This document shows positions 12,719 to 23,089 of a stretch of DNA of 64,000 nucleotides, piece by piece. Position numbers and translations under genes: made by a program. The first letter of the stretch is position 1; each line of letters begins with the position of its first letter. The notes below the pieces were generated by a model. It was not told where the DNA came from and ran no database searches. It saw only the letters and a list, made by a program, of their open reading frames with translations. This stretch comes from Gnetum montanum (lineage: Eukaryota > Streptophyta > Gnetopsida > Gnetales > Gnetaceae). The stretch lies in NCBI GenBank assembly GCA_015680685.1, contig MNCI01037504.1, positions 631,631-695,630 of the forward strand. The letters are read 5' to 3'.

Positions 12719-12813
12719 TGATGAGACGCGACATGCACTGGGCCGCGATATCGCATCCCATGTGATATCGCGTACGCGATATCGCGTCTTCTCCTGCGAT
12801 ATCGCGTCCCGCC
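12719..12813 (+). repeat. 5' LTR, visible first 95 bases
   Basis: This segment is nearly identical to the first 95 bases of the 3' LTR. It carries four GATATC-centred palindromes; the second is TGATATCGCG where the 3' LTR reads GCGATATCGC. The sequence then runs into N. Confidence 0.9.
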
Positions 12814-13754
12814 NNNNNNNNNNNNNNNNNNNNNNNNNNNNNNNNNNNNNNNNNNNNNNNNNNNNNNNNNNNNNNNNNNNNNNNNNNNNNNNNNNNNNNN
12901 NNNNNNNNNNNNNNNNNNNNNNNNNNNNNNNNNNNNNNNNNNNNNNNNNNNNNNNNNNNNNNNNNNNNNNNNNNNNNNNNNNNNNNNNNNNNNNNNNNNN
13001 NNNNNNNNNNNNNNNNNNNNNNNNNNNNNNNNNNNNNNNNNNNNNNNNNNNNNNNNNNNNNNNNNNNNNNNNNNNNNNNNNNNNNNNNNNNNNNNNNNNN
13101 NNNNNNNNNNNNNNNNNNNNNNNNNNNNNNNNNNNNNNNNNNNNNNNNNNNNNNNNNNNNNNNNNNNNNNNNNNNNNNNNNNNNNNNNNNNNNNNNNNNN
13201 NNNNNNNNNNNNNNNNNNNNNNNNNNNNNNNNNNNNNNNNNNNNNNNNNNNNNNNNNNNNNNNNNNNNNNNNNNNNNNNNNNNNNNNNNNNNNNNNNNNN
13301 NNNNNNNNNNNNNNNNNNNNNNNNNNNNNNNNNNNNNNNNNNNNNNNNNNNNNNNNNNNNNNNNNNNNNNNNNNNNNNNNNNNNNNNNNNNNNNNNNNNN
13401 NNNNNNNNNNNNNNNNNNNNNNNNNNNNNNNNNNNNNNNNNNNNNNNNNNNNNNNNNNNNNNNNNNNNNNNNNNNNNNNNNNNNNNNNNNNNNNNNNNNN
13501 NNNNNNNNNNNNNNNNNNNNNNNNNNNNNNNNNNNNNNNNNNNNNNNNNNNNNNNNNNNNNNNNNNNNNNNNNNNNNNNNNNNNNNNNNNNNNNNNNNNN
13601 NNNNNNNNNNNNNNNNNNNNNNNNNNNNNNNNNNNNNNNNNNNNNNNNNNNNNNNNNNNNNNNNNNNNNNNNNNNNNNNNNNNNNNNNNNNNNNNNNNNN
13701 NNNNNNNNNNNNNNNNNNNNNNNNNNNNNNNNNNNNNNNNNNNNNNNNNNNNNN
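12814..13754. other. Assembly gap (941 N)
   Basis: All N. If the 5' LTR equals the 834-base 3' LTR, the gap should contain its remaining ~739 bases plus about 200 bases of leader with the primer binding site, provided the gap length is real and not nominal. The repeat structure (two LTRs with palindromic U3) may have caused the break. Confidence 0.99.
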
Positions 13755-13771
13755 TTAGCACACCAATACAA

Positions 13772-16700
13772 ATGGCTTCTTCTCACGAAATCAACTCACC
13801 TAAGGACAGTACAGGAGAAAGTCAGGATCATACGCATAACCGCAATCAATCATGTCCGCAACAATCCAAAGTCACATATACTCATCCTGATGAGTATGTG
13901 CCGGATTTTACCTTTGTTTTCCATCAAGATGAGCAACTGCGGTGGAGAGACATGCAAGGTAACATCGTGTTACCCCCAGATCGATCTGCTCGCAACATGC
14001 TTTCCCGTGCTTTGGTACAGTATGGCATGCATGAGCTGCTTGCTGAATACGTTTTGGATGATTATGACACAAGGGATTATCATCCCACAAACGCCCAACG
14101 TATTCGGGATGCAAGGCAGGAGAGCCAACATTCACTATTGAAGGGCAAGGTTCCCCACGTCATTAGTGAAATAGGAGAAGAGGAACCCCTCACGATGGGT
14201 TTCTTAGAAAATGATGTTCCTCCTCCTCACTCTAGTGAAGAGGTTAGGCATCAGGGCCTTAGATCAACGATACATATTCCAGGCTCTGATCCCCGTGAGC
14301 ACCAGCTGTTCACGGCAGGAACAACTACTCACACTAATGACGGACTCGTTGATCGTCACAACGATCGGGGCCAAAGCAGCCGAAGAGAAGGCAAGAAACA
14401 TCACCATGGTGATGGATCCCCTTCTTCTTCTCCTTCATCTCATCATTCACCCTCTCCTTCCACATCTGGGCGCAGCCACCATGAGCATAACGCGGAGAGT
14501 AAAGGTAAAAGAGATGAAATGCCTCGACAGGAAGGTCGAGAGGAGTTAGGACAAGGGCAAGGACGTAGGGAGAATAGGGAACCACCACGTAGACATCACA
14601 GACGTCATGAAAGAGATGATCATGACGAACCCCTATTCGCAACCCGAAGTATGCTTGATATTAGAGAGGCAGTTAGGATTCCCACAAGGCATTTAAAAGA
14701 CAGTAGGATCAAGCGTTTGGATATAAATAATATCCCACGTTTTGAAGGGGGATACAACGCTGATCCTCAACATCATTTACAGGCATTCCACGATGCCTGT
14801 GCCTTGCAGAACATAGACAATGAGTGGCAGAAACTCAAGTTGTTCCCAAGGACACTCACTAAAGAAGCAGAAAGCTGGTACCGGTCCTTAGAACCGGAAA
14901 CCATCAGGAGGTGGAGTACGATGCTTGAATTGTTCAACAACAAATATCAAACGTACTCCAGAGTGTCTAACTTGCGTAAGCAGATCCAAGGCTGGAAACA
15001 AGGAGCTCATGAATCCTTGGATGCTGCCATGGCCCGTTACTACACATTGCTACATCGTTGCCCGGGCCATGGGTACGCTAAGCGGGATCAACTTCGCCAC
15101 CTCGTGGATGGGCTACGAAATGAAACGAGAAGAACTCTTGGGACTTACGCCCAAGGGAGACTCTCCCAACTAAGAGCCCATGAAGTTGAAGTATTGTTGG
15201 AACAAGTAGCGCAAGAAGAGGGTGAGCTACGGAAAAGAGAAAGTGCGGAGGAATACAACCGTGATCCCTCCCTTCGTAAGAAGGGAGTGAAATTCTGTGA
15301 TGAGGAGGATGAGTCACCACTCGAAGAGTTGGTGAACAGGAAAACTGTGCCGATCCAAAAGTTAACAACGGAGGTATCGGCTAAGGTAGACCAAATGTGG
15401 GATTCCTTAGACTCACGAATAGAAACAGTCCTGAAAATTGTAGAAGAGTCTAAGGATGAGCAAAGTAGTGATAAAAGCAAAGACAAGCGGAGAAACTTTA
15501 ACCCTGCACATAACAAGGGTAAGGGAAAAATCTCTAACTCCGATGAGGCTGAAAATTCTGATTCAGACAATGACGGTGGATGTGAGGTCTGCTATTATGA
15601 CCATCCTAAGGGATGTTGTCCAATTATCTCACATCTGCAGGAGTCTGGGGTGTATGCATTAAATCCAAGACTTAATCAACGGCAAACACCCAGAAGGTTA
15701 CCTTATCCACAAGGTAACCCGAGGCAGTTCCACCAACCCTTGACGTATTATCCAAGTGGAACACCTCCGCAGCCCATCGAGCAACATCAGCAGTGGCAAT
15801 ACCCACAGTCATGGGGGATGCCACAGCCAACACATCGATACCCTTACCGGCAGCCTGATCCTTATGGTTATTATGTGCAGCAGCCAGTTTCTCCAGGTGA
15901 CGCTATGAGTCACACTCCACGCCGTCACTACTACGCTCGGGAGTACTTCAGAAGGACTCCTTCTCCTCCGGGAGACATTCCACATTCTGTCCATCCTCTA
16001 ACTCCACCCGCACCTTTTCCTCAAGTAGTTCCCATAACACCTCCTGCTCCAACAATGCAAGGGGAATTACCTACCCAACCGCAGCAACGTCACGCCGCGA
16101 GATCTGTAAATATTCAGAGTGTAAATATCCAACCGGACACTAGTTCTGGCGATAACTGTACAAAAAGGAGACCCTTTTTCAGAACTAGGAGCCCGGATAG
16201 GCTCTCGCAACAACAAGCGGACGGGTATATGTATAGGCCTCTAACTACTAACACTTCGGAGCACCCTTCAGTCCAAGGGAATGTAACGCATACGGTTATG
16301 CTAACACATACCGTAACTGACTGGATCAAGGTAGGCCACCTTCCCAGGAAACTAACTGACCCTGGGAGTCCCTTTATTCATTTGCAGATCGCTGGGAATG
16401 CGCCACATCGAGCTCTTCTTGACTCAGGTTCCGGAGTCAACTTAATTTCGCGAAAGATGTATCACGCCTGGAACCTGCCCCAACTTAAGAAGAGCAACAT
16501 TCAACTGGAGCTGGCAGACCAGTCCATTGCCATCCCATTGGGTTTGGTGGAGGACGTTATCACCACTGTGTGTGGTTGGTCCTACCCAGCAGACTTCCTA
16601 GTGATCGATGTTAACAACAACGAAGGGGACTTCCCAATTATAATGGGAAGGGCATGGCTAAGCACAGTAGATGCATGCCTTAGGATCCGTGATCTTTCCT

Positions 16701-17116
16701 TGGAAATCTCCAAGATAAACATATGTGGAAAGATCGAGAAGAGGATAGTTCCATGCATCACATACAGTGATTCATCGGGTGATGACACGGAGGAAATGTC
16801 TCCATGTCACAGGTGTGCCCAGGAAACTCTGCAACAAAGATGCCTGTATGTAGCAACCACACAAGAAGTAGTAGACACCCCGTGGTTGACAGCTTCTCAT
16901 AAGAGCAAACAAATATGCATGGAACGAACTGAGGAAACTCATGCCAACAACCGTGGCATAGATACACTGGAACGTGAGCGTCGCCAACTTCCAACCCTGA
17001 ATTTAAGATCATCAATTTGGAGAAGTTGGGCACTGCTTAGAAATTCAAATAGGCGCTCACTACTTCGGATCTCTCCCTCACAACTCAGTCATGGGGGAGA
17101 TGGCCACCTATGCTAA
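13772..17116 (+). CDS. gag-pro: Gag-protease polyprotein of the LTR element
   Basis: The frame is 1,114 aa. Residues ~335-445 form a plant Gypsy/Athila-type Gag core (LFPRTLTKEAESWYRSL, then HESLDAAMARYYTLLHRCP and the LVDGLRNE end). A zinc-knuckle-like CEVCYYDHPKGCC (C-x2-C-x3-H-x4-C) follows at ~603-615. A proline/glutamine-rich linker leads to an aspartic protease at ~870-985 with LLDSGSGVNLIS (catalytic DSG) and the flap-distal IIMGRAWL. The N-terminal ~330 residues are charged and serine/histidine-rich. The protein would assemble particles and process itself. The frame is intact and ends ~130 residues after the protease with no homology to RT. The start is the first ATG after the gap; an upstream start inside the gap cannot be excluded. 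The uninterrupted frame and retained CpGs suggest a fairly recent insertion. Confidence 0.88.
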   Translation: MASSHEINSPKDSTGESQDHTHNRNQSCPQQSKVTYTHPDEYVPDFTFVFHQDEQLRWRDMQGNIVLPPDRSARNMLSRALVQYGMHELLAEYVLDDYDTRDYHPTNAQRIRDARQESQHSLLKGKVPHVISEIGEEEPLTMGFLENDVPPPHSSEEVRHQGLRSTIHIPGSDPREHQLFTAGTTTHTNDGLVDRHNDRGQSSRREGKKHHHGDGSPSSSPSSHHSPSPSTSGRSHHEHNAESKGKRDEMPRQEGREELGQGQGRRENREPPRRHHRRHERDDHDEPLFATRSMLDIREAVRIPTRHLKDSRIKRLDINNIPRFEGGYNADPQHHLQAFHDACALQNIDNEWQKLKLFPRTLTKEAESWYRSLEPETIRRWSTMLELFNNKYQTYSRVSNLRKQIQGWKQGAHESLDAAMARYYTLLHRCPGHGYAKRDQLRHLVDGLRNETRRTLGTYAQGRLSQLRAHEVEVLLEQVAQEEGELRKRESAEEYNRDPSLRKKGVKFCDEEDESPLEELVNRKTVPIQKLTTEVSAKVDQMWDSLDSRIETVLKIVEESKDEQSSDKSKDKRRNFNPAHNKGKGKISNSDEAENSDSDNDGGCEVCYYDHPKGCCPIISHLQESGVYALNPRLNQRQTPRRLPYPQGNPRQFHQPLTYYPSGTPPQPIEQHQQWQYPQSWGMPQPTHRYPYRQPDPYGYYVQQPVSPGDAMSHTPRRHYYAREYFRRTPSPPGDIPHSVHPLTPPAPFPQVVPITPPAPTMQGELPTQPQQRHAARSVNIQSVNIQPDTSSGDNCTKRRPFFRTRSPDRLSQQQADGYMYRPLTTNTSEHPSVQGNVTHTVMLTHTVTDWIKVGHLPRKLTDPGSPFIHLQIAGNAPHRALLDSGSGVNLISRKMYHAWNLPQLKKSNIQLELADQSIAIPLGLVEDVITTVCGWSYPADFLVIDVNNNEGDFPIIMGRAWLSTVDACLRIRDLSLEISKINICGKIEKRIVPCITYSDSSGDDTEEMSPCHRCAQETLQQRCLYVATTQEVVDTPWLTASHKSKQICMERTEETHANNRGIDTLERERRQLPTLNLRSSIWRSWALLRNSNRRSLLRISPSQLSHGGDGHLC
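17086..17097 (+). repeat. Internal polypurine-tract-like motif 1
   Basis: CAGTCATGGGGG lies near the end of the gag-protease frame and is identical to the motif next to the 3' LTR (19,129-19,140). Confidence 0.6.
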
Positions 17117-19128
17117 TCATATGGGGCCCTCAGTTCTTTTTCAGTTTTTGTTTTACACATTTTTGTTTTACAACGTTTTTGTTTTTCACATTTTTGTTTT
17201 ACAATTTCTTTAACTTTTCTAATTTTTGTTTTACAAATTTCTTTAACTTTTCTTGTTTTTGTTTTACAACATCGTTATATTTTTCTATCTTTTTGTGTGT
17301 GTGTGTGTGTGTGTGTGTCATCCATCATGTAAATTCGTCACCCAATAAGTGTTCGGGCCGATGGGATGAACTGTTTTTCATTAATTGCTAATGTTTGGTT
17401 TTTACCTTTAAGTTACATTGTTGATACTAAGGTATGTTCTTTTGATATGGCAGGCAATGAGATCACTTCATCCATCCATCCATCAAGTCTATGGTTTCCC
17501 TTGGCTTGGAAATGTACAGTTCCCTTCCAATAAGAACTTTAACGAACCAGTGACTGGGCATTTCTCAAACTAAGGAAGGACTCAAGGATTGCAAAGGGTG
17601 TGACTTCAAGGGAACTTGATGTTTTTGTGTTGGTCATTCATTTGGGTGCTTGGATGTTTTCTTCTTGGGTTTTCTTGCTGTTCCGATGTTACCCAATAAT
17701 CGGAAGCTGAGACAATAAAAATAAAGAAGTCTTTGCATGGTGTGGTCCCCACGCATAAAAACACAAAACAAAAAAAAACAAAAAAAAAAGAAAAAAAAAA
17801 CAAAAAGAAAAAAAAAAGAAAAGCAAAAAGAAAAAAGTGAGGATTCAAAGCACACCCCTTAGACGAAATAAAACTTGGGCTGCAAGCACTGGTTATGGAA
17901 CCGAAGTGTTCCCTCTAACTAAGGCCCTTCTCGCTTCCCATTCTCTCCTTTGTTTCGTCGGAATGGTGGTGGCTCTTCAAAGATGCATCCTTGTTATCCA
18001 GGTGGATGGTTTGGCCAAATACATTGATGCGAAGTCACTGGAAGTGGTTGGTTTGAGGCCTGAGTTGGAATGAGATTCGCCAAGTCACATTAATCATACA
18101 TCACACACGGGGCTGTACACCACCTTGTTCTTGGGATTCTCTTCCACTTCTCTTCTTCCCATCCTTCTCTCCATGGTTCGCCTCATTGTCAGTTGTATCA
18201 TTGTATATACTTTGGTTGATGCTTTGTTTTCTTTTTGGTATATTCTTACGGTTAAGACTTTAACTCTTGTTCCAAAGGACATTCCCAGAGCCCACGGACT
18301 CTTTGAATGTGGGATTCTCAGGGCATTAAGGGCATGAGCCTGCTTTGGGGAGGACCCACTGACATTCCTATTTGGACCATTAGTTAACTTCTTTTCCTTA
18401 ACATTTTTGCAATTAATTAACATTTTTGATCATTTCCATCATGACATCCACTTCACCGATGCCATAGTTGTCCCTTTTTACCTATCTTTCCTACTCCTTT
18501 TCGTTCTCCATTCTAACGCTACCGAAGGTTCGCGATTAGTCATGGGGGTACGGGGCCTGATTTTTCGATTTTTATCCTAAGCCCCGGATTTTTTTGTTTT
18601 TCTTCCTAACCCCTATACCTTCCGTAGTCATCATCTACATTTCCCCAGAACCATATTAGCCATACCACAACTTAGCCAAGCAATCTAAACCGAAGCAAGG
18701 TATGCTTTACTTAATGATTCAATTACCCTTGCTAATATATGATTGTGTTGTGGGTGCAGATGGCCATCATACAACAACGGAATAGATCTAGAGCAAACAC
18801 TTGGAGTGGAGCAGCATTGAAGCCGCTATGCAAGGAGTGGAATTGATATTGCGCTTACGGATGGACAACGAAAGGCGCAATCTAGGCGTTGGCAGCAACA
18901 AGACTCTTCTCTCTTCTTCTCTTCTATTCTCTCTCCTCTTTTCTCTCAGCTGCCAACTGTAGCCTGATGTCATTGTAATAAGGTGTTCACCCTTGTTGTC
19001 ATGAACACCAGTTTTTGGCAAGTCTTGTAATAAAGATCGTTCACATGTCATCCCATTAGTTCCGTTTCCCCTAATAATCCCATACCTACCTGATATCATT
19101 GTAAGGAACTCGAGGATGAGTTTTCATT
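17117..19128 (+). other. Non-coding internal region of the LTR element
   Basis: About 2 kb sits where pol would lie in an autonomous element, with no RT, RNase H or integrase motif in any frame. It contains T-rich 'ttttgttttaca' repeats (17,140-17,280), a (GT)n run (about 17,293-17,318), a long A-rich tract with scattered C and G (17,756-17,838) and a CT-rich tract (18,902-18,950). Short frames (for example 78 codons from 17,837) have no recognisable domain. It probably serves for packaging or spacing, or is what remains after loss of pol. Confidence 0.75.
18538..18550 (+). repeat. Internal polypurine-tract-like motif 2
   Basis: AGTCATGGGGGTA is the same 13 bases as those immediately before the 3' LTR, here about 590 bases upstream of it. 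Confidence 0.6.
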
Positions 19129-19142
19129 CAGTCATGGGGGTA
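19129..19142 (+). promoter_or_regulatory. Polypurine tract next to the 3' LTR
   Basis: CAGTCATGGGGGTA directly precedes the LTR start TGATGAG. Its position fits the plus-strand primer of reverse transcription. The purine run itself is short (GGGGG). Confidence 0.7.
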
Positions 19143-19168
19143 TGATGAGATGCGACATGCACTAGGCC

Positions 19169-19229
19169 GCGATATCGCATCCCATGCGATATCGCGTATG
19201 CGATATTGCGTCTTCTCCTGCGGTATCGC
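19169..19229 (+). promoter_or_regulatory. Array of four GCGATATCGC palindromes in U3
   Basis: Perfect decamers occur at 19,169-19,178 and 19,186-19,195, and one-mismatch copies at 19,200-19,209 (GCGATATTGC) and 19,220-19,229 (GCGGTATCGC). They end about 16 bases before the TATA box. The same array occurs in the 5' LTR and in the inverted copy at 1-258. The layout suggests binding sites for a dimeric protein that controls the promoter; this is inference. Confidence 0.7.
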
Positions 19230-19244
19230 GTCCCGCCGCCATAT

Positions 19245-19255
19245 CTATAAATAAG
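19245..19255 (+). promoter_or_regulatory. LTR TATA box
   Basis: CTATAAATAAG lies just downstream of the palindrome array, and the same sequence is in the inverted LTR at 1-258. Transcription would start about 30 bases downstream. Confidence 0.65.
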
Positions 19256-19976
19256 AGGCGGCACTCCTTTCATTTTCCAATCCTGGTTAAAAGTAGCGAG
19301 GCTCTAGAAAATTGATCACACAAGATTTAGAATTTTTCCCATGTGCCCATAGTAGGAGTCCTAGAGTGAACGGCTCTTTATTCGAGCAGCTTGTAACCTG
19401 AACCCAAGTTGTGTACGGCAATAAAGACGAACTTGATTGGATAAACCTTGGAGCACGTGGCTTTATTTATTGCTTTCATAGCGCGGTGTAAGTACGACTT
19501 GACTACGAGCATCTACGGGTGTGTACGGCTGGCTAAGGAATCTGCTGCTTATCACACATAGGCTAAATAGGTGCCTCAGTACGACCACTTCGAGCACTTG
19601 CGTTACGTGTGGTGATCCCAGTAACGATTAGCGTTTGGTAAGCCACAGTTGCATAGTTCAGGGTGTGTCCGATAAGTGGGAACGGATGCTGACGCTAGTT
19701 AAGTTAGACTTAGGACATTAGTTAGAGTTAGCTTAGTTTCTCAACCCTTTCCTCTGATAGCATAGGAGATAAACCGAAAATACCAAAAAAATCACATTCC
19801 ACAGACTTGCTTAACCATACACCGTGACACTTACAAGCAAGCCTGGGAAGACAACGAACGATTTACCCCAAGTGTTTCTTGTGGCGTTAAGGCATTTAGT
19901 CTGCGAAGTTCGACCGGATCGCGCGTGTACGCTCGTATTCGTATGGTTGAGTGTAGGGGTACCTCGCCACTCATCA

Positions 19977-20910
19977 GCTATGATATATATATCTATTATT
20001 TGGCTAGGAGAATTTTTTGTCTTTCAATTTAATGAAATCCCAAAATTGATTTACTACGATTTGATTTTCATGTTAAAAAAATCAAAAGTAGTGTTAAATA
20101 ATTCTTGCCTAGCCTTATGATGAGAATGATTTATTTTATATGACAAAGTCTTACCAATGCATACATGTAATAATTCCTATGGAAAAGTTCATAACTTGGC
20201 CTAGCATTATGATGATAATTATTTACCGTTCATGATAAAGTTCAACCAACTAGTAGTTGGCCACTTGGCCAAAATAAAGTTTCTCTTAGTAATGTCATTA
20301 TGTTTACAAAGATAAAAGGGTTATACAAACATTTGTTTCATTCTAAGCCAAATACCATAACTAGTAACATGCTCCTAAATATTCTACAACATACATATGA
20401 TGAAGTAGTAGATGGAATTTAGAAATCAACTTCTAGAAAAATTGTAGATGCAAAATAATTATATATTGAATTATTAAAATATGGTAGAGAGGTAGTCTAG
20501 AGAGAGTCTTCAAAAATTTTTAATGAAGGACTTCAAACTAGTTTGACTAGACAATAGAAAATTAGTAGAGTTCTTACGCTTTTAAAAAAAGGAGAGAAAT
20601 CATTAATGTGTTTACAAAATTTTTGGGTATCATTTTGGACTAAAAAAATTTAGGATCTTGGACAAAAAAAATAATTTATATGCTTCTCACAAGCAAGATT
20701 CAAAAAAAAAAAACAAAGGAAACTCTACACTAAATCATCATCTTGATACTCTTAAATATAACATTAAATAATAAAAGGGCAAACAAGGTAAACTATGAAA
20801 ATAATCAACAAGCTCAAAATGTTACATACATAAGAAAAAAAATGGCAATCTATAATATGCATAATCATTTTTTTACTATTTAGTGTACTCTATTTTAGCT
20901 ATTTATTTAT
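19977..20910 (+). mobile_element. Decayed LINE, second segment after the LTR insertion
   Basis: The sequence from about 20,200 to 20,800 is colinear with 27,170-27,800 (shared 'atgataaagtt.a.ccaactagtagtt' and 'ccataactagt.acatgctcc' blocks), the part of the LINE downstream of the endonuclease. It begins with the right target duplication GCTAT (19,977-19,981). Full of stops. Confidence 0.7.
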
Positions 20911-21329
20911 GATCATTATTTATTATTTTAAGAATTTATTTAAAGTTGACAACAATTTGCATCAGGCTTTTATACATATTTTTTGAAAGGATGATAGATA
21001 TGTTTTTCTTTTTAATTCAAAACTTTCTTATGAGATTACTATAAAGTATGATTTAAGTTTTTTATAAGATTTGGATCTTCATTCTTTGTGATTAGCTTAC
21101 TTTGTCTACTTCATTCATTACATTTAGAATTGTCTTGGACCACTTGTTCTTTACTCTATTTGGAAGCTTCAATGTAAAGTTTTTTTTTTGTATCAACAGC
21201 ATAACTATGACCTCTCTGCAAGTGTCAAATACCAAATTCTCAAGTGTCAAATGTAAAGTTATTTTTTTGTGTCACCGCATAACTATCACCTCTCTACAAG
21301 TGTCAAATACCAAATTCTCAATGATGTAG
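20911..21329. repeat. AT-rich DNA ending in a 78-bp tandem duplication
   Basis: Two copies of about 78 bases lie at roughly 21,173-21,250 and 21,251-21,329; both contain CATAACTAT(G/C)ACCTCTCT and CAAGTGTCAAATACCAAATT. Nothing else was recognised here. Confidence 0.75.
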
Positions 21330-22910
21330 ACACTTAACTTTATTGGAGGTTGATCCACAGATCACGCTCCACCATCCGACATTAGCGAACTCAAACACGT
21401 AAAAGGAAAGGATAACGTTAAATTTTTCATTGCTCTGTTACGGAAATCAATGGTAAGAAATTTTACTTTCCGATAGAACTATTAGAGTCCTTTGTTAATG
21501 ACCCGAATTTTTGAAACTCTTGTCGTTGATGACGTGCATTTGTGTCCGACGCAAATGTCGGTTGAGATGGCGAGGAACTACCCATGGCGTTCATGACGTC
21601 CATCCACCCACTCGAAATTGTCAACGAATTTTTAGAGCAGCTTACTTCTTCAAATTACAGGTGCACTAACTTCTTCAAATTACAGGTGCACTATTGACCG
21701 TAACAGGTGTTGAATTGGAGCGCGTTTCTTAACAAACTCGTTAAACCACCGGCCTGCCGCTATCTCCGGGTCATCACACATGAATACATACCAGTTAAGT
21801 TGAATTCTATTTCAGTATGCCTTTGCTTTCCAATTCAACATCAAACATTTGTTCTCACCGACATCACATTCACAGGCGGGATCCTAAATTCAACCATGAA
21901 AGCGAAGCAAAACTGAATCCCTGAAAGAATCCACCACGGTATACTCATTGTCCGTCTTCCACTGTTCTCCAGCTACTCTGCCCACGTGCGTCCCGCCAGC
22001 CATGGATGCATCATCTATCTCTTTCGATGCTTGCGTTCACAGTCATGCCCAAGAATTTTGAATTTGAGTAGGAATACAATTACACGCTCAATCTTGACGC
22101 CTGCGATGACATCTGCAGAGACTGTTACAATTGTAAGCTGTTTATTTTGAAAGGTTGATTTCCAATTTTCGGCACGAGGCGGGGCGTCCTTTGGATCTCA
22201 CTTTTCGTAATTATTTAGAAAGAAACAAACAAAAGGGGCTCAGGAGCAGCTTTTGTATAATCATATGCACCGCCATACCGTTATCTATCCAAATCTCTTT
22301 TTCTTATCTTGTTATATCGCCGGTGCGTGGAACCAGGCCATGGTTACACGTTTACGGGTCTCCGTGAATGGTAAGAATTCTGTTGCCCACCGCACATCTT
22401 GCGCGGATATGGAATGATGAATTCCCAAATTTGGTACAGAGTTTGTAAATCTGGGACGGTAGGCGCAGGTCCTTTTCTGTAGATTATTTGCAGGGCTGAT
22501 CGTTCAGACTTTACAGCTTAACAGGTGTATCCGTTATTTGACGGCAACGATATATACAAGGTACCCACGTTGAAATTAGGTTACATGTGCTATATATCTA
22601 TTTAACAAAGCTACATGCAGTCAACGCCAAACACACATCCCCGAATTCTCCAGCCCATCAATCCATATCCAAACCCACTACCAAATCACGCAATTTTAAT
22701 TCCAAGGTTCTTCTGCTCAACTACAAACCCTGACTTTTTGTGTTGTTTTAAATTCCCTGGCGGTTTGATTCGACTTTGAAAGGTGCGTCTCTGCCCATGC
22801 AAATCCTCTTTTCGACGTTTCCGTAAGGGGTAACAATCTCTAAACTTAAATTAAATCATGGCAATAGAGTCATACATTTTAAATTTTTAACGGACCAATT
22901 GCAACCTTGC
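21330..22910. repeat. 1.5 kb dispersed unit, copy 2
   Basis: Colinear with copy 1 (3350-4900) over its whole length, including TAACAGGTGTTGAATTGGAG (21,702), GCCAGCCATGGATGCATCA (21,999) and GGTTACATGTGCTATATA (22,581). The equivalents of the short frames in copy 1 are shortened (69 aa from 21,707) or frameshifted. The flanks differ from those of copy 1: a tandem repeat on the left, and unrelated sequence then a LINE relic on the right. Confidence 0.8.
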
Positions 22911-23089
22911 ATGAATGTAATTGATAATTAATCGCGACAAAGTGCTCAGGGATAGATCAATAAAACTGATCATGTATACTGTTTTCTCAGTTGATTTAAT
23001 ATAAAATAAATGTGTTAAACCCACTGCAAGTTCAAAAGTTGTAGGTTTCATTTTAAAAATATACTTTGTTCAAATAACATATTGTTATC
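22911..23089. other. Short AT-rich spacer, nothing recognised
   Basis: No feature supported. Confidence 0.5.

Larger units (their letters stand above)
12719..19976 (+). mobile_element. Non-autonomous Athila-like LTR retrotransposon (gag-protease only)
   Basis: It is a complete insertion bounded by LTRs that start TGATGAG and end CTCATCA, with a perfect GCTAT target duplication. The internal region holds one 1,114-codon frame for Gag with a retropepsin-like protease, then about 2 kb without coding sequence, then a purine-rich tract next to the 3' LTR. No reverse transcriptase, RNase H or integrase was found in the 7.26 kb, which matches the described class of terminal-repeat elements with only a GAG domain (TR-GAG). 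It would depend on a partner element. Most of the 5' LTR and the primer binding site are lost in an assembly gap. It inserted into a decayed LINE and is younger than it. Confidence 0.85.
19143..19976 (+). repeat. 3' LTR (834 bp)
   Basis: It starts TGATGAGATGCG and ends CGCCACTCATCA, followed by the target duplication GCTAT. The termini form a TGATGAG/CTCATCA inverted pair. The U3 is very short and holds four palindromes (19,169-19,229). A TATA box is at 19,245-19,255 and a polyadenylation signal AATAAA at 19,420-19,425, so R should span roughly 19,275-19,440 and U5 the rest. Related LTRs are at 1-258 (minus), 259-751, 25,511-26,520 and 27,868-28,684. Confidence 0.92.

Noticed and set aside
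12698-14141. Long open frames on both strands across 12.7-14.1 kb
   Set aside because: They run through the 941 N bases and are artefacts of the gap.
14925-16329. Several 60-140 codon frames within gag-protease in other frames
   Set aside because: Shadows of the 1,114-codon frame, which carries the recognisable domains.
17117-19128. Hidden reverse transcriptase or integrase in the LTR element
   Set aside because: Looked for the YxDD, DAS-type RNase H and HHCC/DDE motifs in all frames and saw none.
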